From contig NC_051103.1 in the NCBI RefSeq assembly GCF_901709675.1, positions 8,233,501 to 8,297,500 on the forward strand: DNA of 64,000 bases. The letters are read 5' to 3'. The stretch comes from Syngnathus acus. Lineage: Eukaryota; Chordata; Actinopteri; Syngnathiformes; Syngnathidae. The position numbers were made by a program, and so were the translations under genes. This document shows positions 1 through 10,080 of the stretch, one piece after another (position 1 is the stretch's first letter; each line of letters begins with the position of its first letter). Below the pieces are notes generated by a model that saw only the letters and a program-made list of their open reading frames with translations, had not been told where the DNA came from and did no database searches.

Positions 1-570
1 TTCTGGATGAGTTGTTTGCATACAAGCAATTCAAACGTCCATTTAAAATGATCTCCTATTTAAACTTGTGGAAATATTGTGAGTACAGTGCACCTATGAT
101 AAAAATGTGTTGCTGCCATCTTTGCCATTTTTGAATATGTTAATGAAATGAATTGCTGGTTCTAAATAATGCGGAACTAAGAAGTGCATTTTGGCAAGCG
201 CACATGCACCAACATGGCTGCTGCCGCCCACCTCGCAAGGAAGCAAGCGTGTCGTGCAATTGTTATCAATCATTTGGTGAAGAATGAGAATTTCAAGCAC
301 TGCCAGTGAGGTACACCATTCCATCTACCTGTTGATCAACTTTTCATGGACTTGCACATTTGAAATGGCCTGTAACCTGTTTGTAGCAATTGCAGTGAAA
401 GAATTAGAATGACACTACTCTGCATTACCAGCAGGTTGTACCAATACTCCATTGGCCTCTCAATGATTTACATTGATTTGGATTTGCAAACAGTGATGAT
501 CAATTTAGAGTGTATTTGCACCCGGTTAGCCCAAAATAAAATATTAGGAAGAACATTTGTTAAATGTACC
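1..570. other. Unique non-coding sequence, nothing identified
   Basis: The sequence is AT-rich and non-repetitive. The reading frames are short and broken, and I see no paired splice signals, RNA gene or transposon end. Confidence 0.5.
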
Positions 571-587
571 AAAAAAAAAAAAAAAAA
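571..587. repeat. Poly-A run (17 A)
   Basis: A perfect run of 17 A. No retroposon body is recognisable upstream, so it is either a simple homopolymer or the decayed tail of an old insertion. Confidence 0.85.
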
Positions 588-624
588 GCTCTTGAGTTGG
601 ATTTCCTGACAAGGTGAATCCCAC

Positions 625-680
625 CTATCAATTTTCAATAGCGCTTGTCCTCGTTAGGATTTGGTGGAGCCAGTTGAATG
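625..680 (-). repeat. Degenerate fish interspersed repeat, 3'-end fragment
   Basis: The stretch containing 'tagcgcttgtcctcgtta' followed by 'ggtggagcc' resembles, from memory, the common teleost repeat whose end reads roughly 'ccattttctaccgcttgtcc...ggagcctatcc'. That family usually ends in a GGATGG-type tail. Related copies appear on the + strand at 20790-20868 and 45205-45272. The copy is short and decayed, so the class (LINE- or SINE-like) is left open. Confidence 0.45.
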
Positions 681-744
681 TATGTGTGTAAGCCTCATTA
701 CATCATACTTCCTCTGCTGCACATTTCTTGTTATCACATGGCAA

Positions 745-808
745 ACACCGAAGCAGACAATCTGCTCTGGTCAAATACACCGAAGCAGACAATCTGCTCT
801 GGTAAAAT
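745..808. repeat. Two-copy tandem duplication, 32-bp unit
   Basis: The unit at 745-776 is repeated directly at 777-808 with a single base difference near its end (tcaaat versus taaaat). Each unit contains the partly palindromic core 'agcagacaatctgct'. The near identity points to a recent replication-slippage type duplication. Confidence 0.9.
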
Positions 809-994
809 GCACGCGCTGCTCGTTATGGACAGTATGTAGCGTATCTGCAACAATGTGTGTTTGACATGCTTGCTCAAAAATCCACAGATTGTAATTTGAC
901 TGAGCAGACAAACCAGAGAAGTAACGACGTGGCGTGCTGAGAATCATCACCCTTGACGGCTCAGGGTTTTAACACAAACATATGCTTCTCCCAC

Positions 995-1060
995 TTTGTA
1001 ATCCATGAGCAGTTTAATTAGCAGCAATTAAGATTCATCTTGTTAGATGAGGAGAAACGG
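995..1060. promoter_or_regulatory. Candidate conserved non-coding element
   Basis: A non-repetitive block with two homeodomain-type cores close together, TTAATTAG near 1014 and CAATTAAG near 1025. It resembles vertebrate developmental enhancers in composition. No conservation could be tested, so this is a motif-based guess. Confidence 0.25.
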
Positions 1061-1280
1061 GGACGGACGGGCTAGGAGGAGGAGATGAGGAAATAAATGG
1101 CAGGAAAGGAAAAAGTCATGGCAGCTGGTGAGGGCTATGCTATAGTCACATTGGAGCTTCAAAAGAGTCTTCAAATTTTAATTGTTTACATTTGTGTCAC
1201 TCATAGAAGCCTGCCATGGAGTTTGTTAAGTGAGGAGAGCTTTGTGTGTGCGTGCACGCTTGTGATCACAGCACTGTCAC

Positions 1281-1391
1281 CCTCGTCTGTGCTGCCGTGA
1301 CAGTGATGTATGGGTAATTTAAAAAGTTGTTCTTTTCCACAGAGCGGTCGGCGAGCAGGTCAGCCAACCGCAGCCCGTTCCTCCTCCGGCA
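1281..1391 (-). other. Candidate 111-nt coding exon, minus strand, unidentified
   Basis: On the minus strand an acceptor (gttttcccag) precedes an open stretch of exactly 37 codons, followed by AGG|gtgaca as a possible donor. Both ends are phase 0. The peptide begins CRRRNGLRLADLLADRSVEK and ends near NYPYITVTAAQTR. It is CpG-rich compared with its surroundings. I do not recognise the protein. The donor is mediocre and the + strand is also open here, so chance is a real possibility. Confidence 0.18.
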
Positions 1392-1751
1392 CTGGGAAAA
1401 CTCATCTACATGCACGTGTGCGTATGTGCGCGCACAAACATAGCCACACACTCATTACGGATAGTGGACATGGAATTATTACAGACAACATTCTTCTTCA
1501 CATTTGGTTTTTCTTGCATTTCAAAAGTTTCAAAACAAATCTATAGAAGGATACTTCTGTTAAATGCACAGTAATGATCCTTTCTGGAATGATTTGATTT
1601 CGTCATATATTTTTTCACGGCATAATAATGATCCCGCTCTACTGTAAGCAACTCTCTGTCTCATGGTTATGGGAAGGAAAGAGAGGGCTAATGACCTGAA
1701 ATATGAAGACAGAACATGGTGGCGATCTGATGAGCTGCTGCTCATTAGTGT
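1392..1751. other. Unique sequence, nothing identified
   Basis: This holds a short alternating purine-pyrimidine stretch near 1410-1440 (cgtgtgcgtatgtgcgcg), which is simple-sequence-like. I see no gene or transposon signal. Confidence 0.45.
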
Positions 1752-1765
1752 GGGGGGGGGGGGGG
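1752..1765. repeat. Poly-G run (14 G) followed by A run
   Basis: A perfect G14 is followed immediately by A7. Such runs are unstable and error-prone in sequencing. Confidence 0.85.
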
Positions 1766-1772
1766 AAAAAAA

Positions 1773-2297
1773 CAAATGGTACGTATATTTGCCGGTCTGT
1801 ATAAAATGAGCTGTCACATGGGCTCAAAGCAAAGGCAAAAAGCTTGAATGGAAAACAATCCATTCGTAGGGATAGGGTGATACGGAAAATCTTTAATATA
1901 TCACCAAAATAATGACTGGTGCAAGACATGCTGCTAGTAGTTAAGAGGTTTATTCTGTCACATTCTGAATTTGTTAACATGTAGTCTTTGGATTCCATCA
2001 TGACCTACTTTTCATGAAACAAATGCAAAACAAAAATTGCAGTTCAAATTTCAGGCTTCGGGGAGTTGATTTCAACTCGCAAAGTGTGATTTTAAAATGT
2101 TGTCCTCGGATTGGTTGATCAACTTGCTTGATTAACTCTGCAGAGATGTACCGAGTTAGTTGCCATTTCAGTCCTGCTCGGTCATCACTGGGAAAGTCAT
2201 TTGCACTCAAAGAAGAAACATCCCAGTATTCTTGAAAAAGGGGCCAATTGAAGCAAAGAGGCAATTTGCAGCTCGGCCCACACCTGTGTGAGGGTTG
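1773..2297. other. Unique AT-rich sequence, nothing identified
   Basis: Non-repetitive sequence. The minus-strand open frames here are short and have no recognisable motif. Confidence 0.45.
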
Positions 2298-2345
2298 GCT
2301 TTTCTTTTTTTCTTTTTTCCCTTCCCTTCCCTTCCTTCCCCTCAG
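2298..2345 (+). repeat. Polypyrimidine tract ending in cag
   Basis: About 45 bases of almost pure T and C (tttctttttttc..., then several ccctt units) end in ctcag at 2345. It can be read as a simple repeat or as an unusually long splice-acceptor tract for the candidate microexon that follows. Confidence 0.7.
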
Positions 2346-2370
2346 TGCATTGGCTGCAAAACAATCCTTG
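2346..2370 (+). other. Candidate 25-nt microexon, unidentified
   Basis: A very strong acceptor (long polypyrimidine tract plus cctcag) and a near-consensus donor (TTG|gtaagt) enclose exactly 25 nt. All three frames are open, for example CIGCKTIL. Microexons of this size are typical of neuronal transcripts, and their long pyrimidine tracts often bind PTB proteins. No gene is assigned. It lies about 7 kb upstream of the likely first exon at 9.3 kb, so if real it belongs to another transcript start or another gene. Confidence 0.22.
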
Positions 2371-2457
2371 GTAAGTCTGACTTTTAATGTTCTAAAACAA
2401 CTCGTATTTCTGACTAGTAAGCACTAAACTTGTTGAGGGAGAAAGATTTGACGCAGC

Positions 2458-2478
2458 AGAGAGAGAGAGAGAGAGAGA
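2458..2478. repeat. (AG)n microsatellite
   Basis: A run of about ten perfect AG dinucleotides. Confidence 0.9.
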
Positions 2479-2479
2479 C

Positions 2480-3494
2480 TGCGAGGTAAACGTTTGACTC
2501 GCGTATGCGTGTCAAACGCTGAGCGCCAGGTGCTGCAAGCTTAAATCCCATGAAGACTGCTCGAGTTTGAGAGAGCAGTGCAATCAAATCCTCCTGGCGA
2601 TGGTGCTTGAACGAATAATAGGCTGGATGACATGGATTGATCACAAACTATTGGCAAGCTTGATCAGCGGGGCTTTACAACCTCACTCACAACACAGCTC
2701 TCCAAAAGGCTGTGGGAAAATCCAGAGCTTGGAAGAACGAGAAGGAAGCTGTTACGTGATGCAGCCAACTTATCTTTTCCCCATAGAAAAGTCAATTCAT
2801 TCCTACCAGCCAGGCTGTCCCCATTGTAAATTTGATTTGAACTTGCAACGTAACATTCGGAAAAGTTAGCGGGCCCTCCCGGATGCACAATTTCTGTCGC
2901 TATGACGAACAGATCTGAGATGGGATTATTTTCAAGGTGCCTGAAGGAGAAACGAAACCTGAGATTTGAAGTTGAACCTTATTTCTAATTTTCATACAAG
3001 GAAAAGAAATGACAAGATGGATTGGATGTCTGCTCCTCTCTCTGTGGGAACAATCAAAGCGCGAGTGAGATTTCACACATGATACTCTTGTCTCTCTTAC
3101 TAATCCCCTTCCCCCAGATCCTGTGCTAAACGTATTTTCGCGCACGTTGAAGCATATATTTGCTTTTCAGTTTGAAAAGTCTCCTCTTTATTTAAGCCCC
3201 TCCTGTTGGGTCAAACCAAAAGAAATGGAACTGGTAAATACAGTACATGCTCAGGAGATGGGACAGAATTGAAATCAAGATGCCAGCAGTGCTGAGCTTT
3301 TGATATCGCAAGCGATCATTAGGTATAGAATGACTGGTGACATACATACGCCATCAATCAAATGCAGTTTGGACTGCTATTGAATGAGATTTGATTGGCA
3401 GTTTGTTTTAAATCATTGCTATTGGAATAAAAAAGGTGATGATCATAAGATTCATCTGTTCATCCATCCATTTTCTTGTTTTTCTCTTGGTCTG
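2480..3494. other. Unique sequence with a short ATCC-tail fragment
   Basis: Mostly unremarkable. At 3458-3475 the string 'catccatccattttctt' resembles the tail of the fish interspersed repeat seen at 625-680. A pyrimidine-rich stretch at 3090-3117 ends in ccccag, but no donor follows within exon distance. Confidence 0.4.
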
Positions 3495-3522
3495 GATGGT
3501 GGCGGCGGCAGCAGCAGCAGCC
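3495..3522. repeat. (GGC)n(AGC)n trinucleotide repeat
   Basis: Three to four GGC/GGT units are followed by five AGC units. Confidence 0.85.
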
Positions 3523-3904
3523 TGTGTCTGTGTTCAACCAATCAAGCATAACCAAGCCCAGACAGAATATCAAATGGGGACCTGGAATAGGGCCTTGAGG
3601 GACACCAAAGGATAGGTAGGAAAAGCTTGTCTATGGCAACAAGAATGTAAAAGTCTTTCTTTAAGATGATCTATCTGTATGCCAGCAGTCCACATTGCTG
3701 GGCTAAACACTTGAGTAGAAGGTCCAGATGCAATGGTGAACTCTGTCCTGACCTGGAGTGCCCTATAAGATATAATCAGGTTCACCTCTTCCTGGCAGTT
3801 GATAGGGTGCTGACATGTGTAATTCTCCCCGTCTCTGATCTCTCCCCTAGGACAAGACCCAAGGGGGAAAAAAATAACGAGTGCTCTACCTCAGCACATA
3901 TTTT

Positions 3905-4110
3905 AGCATATGATTGACAGGATGGCTTGGCTGTGATCCTACCTGCCTCAATTTATCATGGAAGCCTCGTGCTGAAAATTAATCTTGGCCTGAATGTTAA
4001 TTGATTCGGGTCACAAGTTGATGGAAATTGTGTCAGACATTTATTTTGGAGCTGGCACAGCATGGCAAATTGGGAAGCTCATTTCATCAGAAGGAATAGA
4101 GTTTGTATTT
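3905..4110. promoter_or_regulatory. Candidate conserved non-coding element
   Basis: A complex, non-repetitive block with AAAATTAATC, TTAATTGATT and several AT-rich homeodomain or LEF-like sites. The surrounding 3525-4960 sequence is otherwise featureless. Evidence is composition only. Confidence 0.25.
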
Positions 4111-4960
4111 GCAGACATTATGCAAGACTGCAACAGCCTACACTTCCGAATCTGTTGGTATAGTCGTTGATGAAAGCCAATCGTAACGCGTAAACAACTG
4201 CAGTAGAAAAGGAACTCATTTTTCTTTCCGAGCCCTCAACTCTGGACATAGAAATGTCATAGACTCACCAGATTTGTGGAAGGCGGCGGCGGCGATATCA
4301 TTCTTCTTGATTACGGCTCACAAAATGTGTGTATGGACCACTGTTCCAGAAGCAAGGCGACCTCTCCCAGAAATCTATTTTGTCAAAGTTTTGCTGCACT
4401 TTCTTTCTTCTAGCCATTTCCATTTCTCCCTTTTTAACTTGCTCTCGCCATTCCATTAATCCGCATTAGCAAACAGTGCAATTAGTTCTGAATGAAAGGA
4501 GATGCATTTTTGTGTTTCATTTCTGCATGGGATCCCTTTGAGACTGTGTGTTTCACACTATGAACCACAAGCGTGGCTTGAATCTCAATCTACCATTGTG
4601 AAAAGGGTCATATTTGAGCACAGACTGAATTTTCGGACTCAGTGCTTCAGATTCCAGCGCTATGCGTAAATGGTGAAAGGTGGAACCTGAATGTTGAATC
4701 TTCTTTTTACATGTTGTGATCCGGCCACTTTTGTGTCAAAAACACAACACCCATAACTTACATGCTGTGTGAATCAGGATTTTTATTTGAGGCCAGAGCA
4801 GGGCAGAAGGGACATATTTAATGGCGACACAGCTCATTAGAGAACAGGGGTCAGACACCTTAGCACCTCATCTTTGTAATGGACACTCGAGCATTGACGG
4901 CGTCGGTGAAGGATCGGTCCTCTTGTTAAATGACCAAGGTATAGCTGAAATATGACTCAC
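4111..4960. other. Unique sequence, nothing identified
   Basis: No repeat family, paired splice signals or coding potential recognised. The open frames are below about 60 codons. Confidence 0.4.
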
Positions 4961-5067
4961 CTTGAAGGGTTGTCGGCGTTTTGGGAAGGAAAGCGAGATT
5001 AGCGCCGAGCACTCGGAGCATCTGCTGCCATAGATCTCGCTGTTTGTCTCTCACTCTTGCCGCTCTC
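4961..5067 (-). other. Candidate 107-nt exon, minus strand, unidentified
   Basis: On the minus strand an acceptor (atcaatcag after a run of T) precedes 107 nt ending in TCAAG|gtgagt, a strong donor. One frame stays open through the exon and beyond (RDKQRDLWQQMLRVLGANLA...). A second possible donor, GTGCAG|gtacgt, lies upstream near 5170. The region is richer in CpG than its surroundings. No protein family is recognised. It could instead be an untranslated exon or a regulatory element. Confidence 0.2.
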
Positions 5068-5512
5068 CTGATTGATGGCGCAGGCTTTGAGTGTTTGGAA
5101 AAAAAAATGCTCACACAAACTTTTGCTGACTTTGGATACAATCGCTGGATGCGGTCGGACCGACGACGTACCTGCACGGCGTGGTCGTTTTTTGGCATGA
5201 TCAGCATTATTGACCTATTTAATAAGCACGCCGGCAATGTCTCGTGCGTGTACCGTGAAAATATTCATGACAATGAAATTCACCTGATGGTCCTTTTCCA
5301 CCAGATGGTATCAGCTCTGCATGGTGCCACTCAGCATGACTATTTTTGTCTTTCTGCTATAGATATTGTTGGCTTTTTTGTGTGCGGATGCTGCTGTGTT
5401 ATCTACTGGACTGCAACGGTGGCATCCTGTTGAGATAGACAGCCAAATGGAAGTAGTGATCAGACCACCTGGGATCAATTCAATCTCACTCTCTCTTTCC
5501 TTTGACCTGCAG

Positions 5513-5669
5513 CCCAGCTCCAGTGGGGGGAGGAGGAGGAGAGCTCCAGCACGACCTCTCAACTGTGCCTTTAATTCTCCTCCCAAATGTCGTCGGAGCA
5601 TGGTTGAAGGCTTCCGACATGGACTGTCTTCCACATTTGAAACACTGGACCACTCATACCAATTGAGGT
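5513..5669 (+). other. Candidate exon, plus strand, unidentified
   Basis: A long pyrimidine tract (ctcactctctctttcctttgacctgcag) forms a convincing acceptor. It is followed by about 157 nt open in one frame, with an Arg/Ser-rich start (PSSSGGRRRRAPARPLNCAF) and CRRSMVEGFRHGLSSTFETL. The possible donor is TTGAG|gtgcac, which is weak. The protein is not recognised. The block could equally be a conserved regulatory sequence. Confidence 0.18.
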
Positions 5670-5689
5670 GCACGACATGAAATCAATCA

Positions 5690-6024
5690 CCTTTTGGCGC
5701 ATTTTCACCCAAACGTGGAAGAGGTGAAGAAAATCTGTATTGTTCTGCCCGCTTTCTCCAGGAACACGTTCACCTCAGATAAAGGAGATGATCCATTTCC
5801 TGTCATCATCACCTGACATTGAGAAGCGTGACGGACGCTATGCGGAGAGCATTCCTTCAGCCGTCATCACCTCAGTTAGTGAGTATCAATAACCAGTTAA
5901 GACTTTTAGTAGAGATGAAAACAACATGATCTGGGAAAATATGGAATAATCAATAGGAGATAATGCTTTCTGATTACTCGGCTTCGTGTGCGGAGAGTCG
6001 AAATGGGTGTAAGGACTTGTAACT
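5690..6024. other. Unique sequence, nothing identified
   Basis: Unremarkable AT-rich DNA with no gene or repeat signal. Confidence 0.4.
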
Positions 6025-6047
6025 CCCCCCCCCCCCCCCCCCCCCCC
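6025..6047. repeat. Poly-C run (23 C)
   Basis: A perfect C23 homopolymer. Its true length is uncertain in any sequencing technology. Confidence 0.9.
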
Positions 6048-6454
6048 TTTTGCTCTGGCTCCTCTGGCAAGGCAAAAAATCTATAGCCAGCAAATACAAT
6101 CTAATTTCTCCCTGCCCTGCCAGTTTAAATAGCCCGCATTAAATTAAGTTGGTTAAAAGAGAAATCGATCTTTTTCGGCGGCCATCTTACTGCTTCGCCT
6201 TGCACCGCTGGACTTGTAATCACTGTTGATCCCTGGGAGAAAGCGAGAGAGTTGGCTTATGAGTGTATAGATGATAAAAAGTGTTTGTTTTTTGTCAGCA
6301 ATCAAACAGATCTTTAATATGTGTTAGAGTGACGAATTGCTTTTTCTAATATAAATACGAGCAGATGGAATCAACTTATTGAGTGGGAATCCACTTAGTT
6401 CCACTGAAATTCAGTTGAGTCATCTTTGTTCATCATCTCATTGGCGTCCGCATG
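6048..6454. other. Unique sequence, nothing identified
   Basis: Contains 'tttaaatagcccgcattaaattaag', an AT-rich stretch with homeodomain-like cores, and otherwise no distinguishing features. Confidence 0.35.
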
Positions 6455-6490
6455 ACTCTCCCTCCCTCCCTCCCTCCCTCCCTCCCTCCA
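6455..6490. repeat. (CCCT)n microsatellite
   Basis: About eight CCCT units in a row. Confidence 0.9.
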
Positions 6491-6632
6491 TCCTTTTTAA
6501 ACACTCATTAGCTCTCCACTCTATCTTTTCTCTCCAAACACTGTGTAGGATCGCAGATCAATACACGTTTGTGAAGTGATTCCCTTCTTGGAGTACTGCT
6601 CCGACTTTCTTTTCAGACCAGTGGAGGAGGGA

Positions 6633-6644
6633 GGGGGGGGGGGG
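6633..6644. repeat. Poly-G run (12 G)
   Basis: A G12 homopolymer after gagga repeats. Confidence 0.85.
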
Positions 6645-6649
6645 ACTCA

Positions 6650-7635
6650 GAAAGAGCAAAATGATTTTCATGACATTTACTGGCAGGTCCATTTGATCAG
6701 GGTGAAGTTTGTTCTTGAATAAACACACAAAGTGAACAAAAGCAAATTGAATATGGATGACGCCATTCATTATTTATTGCTTGTTTATTTATAAGTTTTC
6801 TTTGGTGTGTTGCCCTTTACCTGATAGTTCATCTCAACATTGGAACCAGCTGGGCTGCTGTAGTGTTGTTTTTGAGCATCGCTAAATTTCCCATCTTGTA
6901 TTTTTTCCAATATTCTGCCGCTTCTCGATTGAGAGAGGAAAAAACCCCCACAAGTGAGTTATTGCCAATTAAAAAGGATGGTGTGGCAAAGAGCTTGACA
7001 GGATATTCACTTAGAGAATATTACCTACCTAGCAAGCAAAGCATCACTACTATTCTAAACACTCACTTTCATTTACCAGCTGGCATCTCTCCAACTTTGA
7101 AACAACAAACTTCTCCCAGCAGCGTAAAAGAAAATTGCATTTATTTGATAAAGCGCACTCATTCCCTGGCGCTTTCATCTGGGAGCTATTGATGCAATGT
7201 CAGTTTGTAGAAATGCAATGTGAAGGTAGCATTTGGAATCCTAAAAAAAGAATCATGATATGAAAACATTAAGCCCCAAGGGGATCAACAATGCAATTTG
7301 ATTCCGTCCTTGTCACTCCCACTACCTGGGAGATGAGAGCTAATTACCAATGCTTGATTCAAATCGAAATGACTTACAAATGGAATCACATGACTTTAAG
7401 AAATGAAAGCGAGTGGATACACTGAACAATGCAAGTCCTATTTTTTGTCTCGGCACACTTCATAATAAATATCCGCTAGAGGATGACGGATGGCCTTTTG
7501 ACTTGTTTTTAGTGGCTTTGAGTGAATAGCACCATGGTTTTTCCAGTACAACAAATGAGTTTCAGTCGCCACTACCATCGACTTGCCCCGAAATGAGCTA
7601 CTTTTACGAGCTGTCTCTCCAGGGAGTAAATAGAA
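6650..7635. other. Unique sequence, nothing identified
   Basis: A 109-codon open frame at 6863-7192 has no recognisable motif, no upstream promoter and no splice pairing, and is treated as chance. No repeat family recognised. Confidence 0.4.
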
Positions 7636-7667
7636 TTTTCTCTCTCTCTCTCTGTGTGTGTGTGTGA
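7636..7667. repeat. (CT)n(GT)n compound microsatellite
   Basis: About seven CT units run directly into about seven GT units. Confidence 0.9.
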
Positions 7668-8172
7668 AGGACTGAGTGGAGAATCATCTCTTGGCTAACG
7701 GCAGAGCTTTTACAATTCAGAATAATAAATACACGTTAGCAGGCTGATTTACGATTCAGAAATGAACCTTTAGTCTGAACGTAGTGTGAAATTTTCATCT
7801 GAATTGTGGCCTCAAATACAAAAGTGGGCTCATTTCAAATTTCTGCTTCTCACCTTTGATGCGTTTCAAATTCTAATCAGGACTCTTCCCGTTTTGCACG
7901 ACGCGGCTAGCCTCCATAAGATTAAAGTCATCAGTAAAAAAAGATGGAGGAACAAGAACCAAAATACACTGTGAAGTAATAAATAGGGCAGAGAGAATTA
8001 AAACAAGAGTGTGACAGAAAGAGGGATGAAGGTATCGCCAAAGCACTTTAAACAGCTCTCAGCATTTTCACTAATAATAAATGGGGCTTCATTATTTAGC
8101 TGGGTGTGCTGCAAGTTTCACTGCAGCCCTCTTAGCTACTTATCAAAATGCTAGTCTCCTATTTATTCATCC
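7668..8172. other. Unique sequence, nothing identified
   Basis: AT-rich, non-repetitive, no coding or RNA signals. Confidence 0.4.
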
Positions 8173-8229
8173 AGGAAAGGAAGGAAGGAAGGAAGGAAGG
8201 GAGGAAGGAAGGAAGGAAGGGAGAGAGAG
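8173..8229. repeat. (GGAA)n microsatellite
   Basis: About twelve GGAA units interrupted by one GGGA, followed by a short GA run. GGAA arrays can bind ETS factors, but nothing else here suggests a function. Confidence 0.9.
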
Positions 8230-8561
8230 CCCGTTTGAAGAATGCGTGCGTACTTTGTGTGAGGCCATGTAAATGTGTACGTGTGGAAATGCGTGTTTGT
8301 ATGCCTACCTTACCAAGGGAGATGATTATCTATTTACAGATGCCACCCACAAAATCCCAAGACCCTTCTGTGGGGGCTGGCTGAGCCAGTAAAACAGATA
8401 AAGAGGAACAAAGCCAGACTGAGACATGGAAGTCAATTTCTTATTTGGATTATTTATTTGTCGCTTGTTCTCTTTTTTTTCTTTTTTGAATTAGTTTTCA
8501 TAATAGCACCAGTGCAATGCAAGCGCGGCCTTTGTCATTACATCTCCGAATAGATGTGATT
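8230..8561. other. Unique sequence, nothing identified
   Basis: Non-repetitive apart from a T-rich stretch near 8470-8485. Confidence 0.35.
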
Positions 8562-8688
8562 TGTTTTTACTTGTAGGTATATCGTGTACTATGTCTTGTC
8601 ACCGTGGGATAGTGGGAACGTCATTTCCATCTCTTTGCGTGTCTTGACATGTGAAGAAATTGACGATAAAGCAGACTTTGACTTTCTA
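8562..8688 (+). mobile_element. 5'-truncated non-LTR retroposon 3' tail (copy A)
   Basis: This is one of three copies in the window (others at 39069-39205 + and 40325-40453 -). They share the order 'tacttgta...gtgtactatgtcttgtc', 'accgtgggat', 'gggaacgtcatttcca', 'gtgtcttgacatgtga', 'ataaagcagactttgac'. All end at the same point in a short TGACTT/TGACTC tail. A shared 3' end with variable 5' length is the hallmark of LINE-mediated retroposition. The exact family name is not certain from memory. Confidence 0.7.
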
Positions 8689-9170
8689 TTAAGACTAACA
8701 AATTCAGTATTTCCCAAGCTGCAAAATGCGTAGCGCACTGCGGCGAATGTGTTTATTAATGTCCGTCATATTTTCTCATGCCAACTATGTAATGTCAAAC
8801 AGATAAGCACAAATACTGCACCCCATGATTTCCAGCTCCATTATTTATTTGAAGAGTTCAACCTTGCCAATTGAGCCCTTGTATTTTCCCCTTTGCTTAG
8901 TCCCCTGCATTGCAAAAGTCTGAGTGAACATGAAGTAAGCATTGCTGTCAGCTTTTAGTATGACATAAGCACTGCTGAAACTTCTTATCGCAGTACAATG
9001 GGTACCTTTTTGATTTCTTCCTCTAATTGGCACAGTGATGTACGTACATCTAAATGTATGTGGAGCTCCAGAAATTGACGCGCACTGTTCCCTATTGCTG
9101 ACACTCTGTATAGTTTGAATCTCCTCCTTCATCCCTACTGTAGTTTGTTCACTCAGCCCACACTCATGCC
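8689..9170. other. Unique sequence upstream of the candidate promoter
   Basis: AT-rich, low in CpG, with no transposon. It would form the distal upstream region if the promoter at 9.25 kb is real. Confidence 0.35.
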
Positions 9171-9196
9171 TCCCTCCCTCCCTCTCTCCCTCCACC
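9171..9196. repeat. (CCCT)n microsatellite
   Basis: About six CCCT/CTCT units just upstream of the CpG-dense block. Confidence 0.85.
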
Positions 9197-9199
9197 ACA

Positions 9200-9269
9200 C
9201 ATTGCTCAGCATCCTTCTCCTCCCGCTAATATCCCCTCCTCCTCCTCTAGGCTAGTGTATATCCATTCC
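9200..9269 (+). promoter_or_regulatory. Candidate core promoter, plus strand
   Basis: A pyrimidine-rich stretch (ccttctcctcccgc, tcccctcctcctcctctagg) is followed by 'agtgtatatcc', a weak TATA-like string near 9255, and initiator-like TCA/CTC motifs. It sits immediately upstream of the CpG-dense block. The exact start site cannot be fixed from sequence. Confidence 0.35.
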
Positions 9270-9488
9270 TCTCGCTCACTCTCTCCATCTCAGCGTTGCT
9301 CACAGCAGTTGTTCGACAGAGCGCGTTACATTGCATACGGCGTGCATTTTCGGCGGCGCGCTCGCTCACTCGCTCACGCGTGTGTTGGCTGCCACGATTG
9401 TAGCCAACCCCGAGACAGATAGAAAGGGAGAGTGAACGTAAACCAGGCGGGACTGAGCGGACTGAGAGAAAGCGCCACTCCTGACTAT
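9270..9488 (+). other. Probable non-coding first exon (5' UTR) with splice donor
   Basis: About 20 CpG dinucleotides occur in roughly 220 bp, far above the CpG-poor neighbourhood, as expected for an unmethylated promoter or first exon. There is no ATG on the + strand from about 9250 to the end of the block. It ends in ACTATT|gtaagtac, a near-consensus donor at 9489. Together these suggest an untranslated first exon spliced to a distant exon on the right. The gene is not identified. The alternative is a CpG-rich enhancer with a chance donor. Confidence 0.45.
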
Positions 9489-10036
9489 TGTAAGTACTCG
9501 GCTGTGCGTTACTTCTCCATTCACTAACTATATGAAGTCCATCCAACCATCCACACTTGCTGCTTTAAGAATAGCAATTCAGAAGAAGTGCATAGGATGG
9601 CATCACTTGACTGGAGTTGGCTGGAGTTTCTTTGTGGTGCTCAATGGGAAACTGGAAGTTGTTGCTTAGTTTGTGTCAGTTTTGTTTTGCATCTGTTGAC
9701 TGTTTGTCATTGTTTATAATTTGATAACTCTGCAAAGTAGTTGGATCATAGAGAAAGAAAAATGGAATCAATGTTGAACTCACTTATTGTGCGAAATGAG
9801 TTTTACCGTTATCGTGGAATTTCTTTCGACATGGAAATATTCAATTGTCCAGAGTGAAAAGAAAATTGCACCGTTAGGCATATTATACCGCCTCGACAAT
9901 CAAGTAGAAAAGCTCCTGCTTGAAATGTCATCTAAATGCAGATGTTTTCAAAATATTAAACAGAGCGCCACTAGAGACAATACATGAAAACACCAAGTGT
10001 TTTTAGTTCCGCAAATGTGACTGTGTCAAGGAGGGG
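9489..10036. other. Probable start of the first intron; nothing else identified
   Basis: AT-rich unique sequence after the donor. Open frames are short. Confidence 0.35.
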
Positions 10037-10048
10037 AAGTGTGTGTGT

Positions 10049-10079
<31 letters not shown>

Positions 10080-10080
10080 G
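10037..10080. repeat. (GT)n followed by poly-G (18 G)
   Basis: About twelve GT units run into a G18 homopolymer. Confidence 0.9.
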
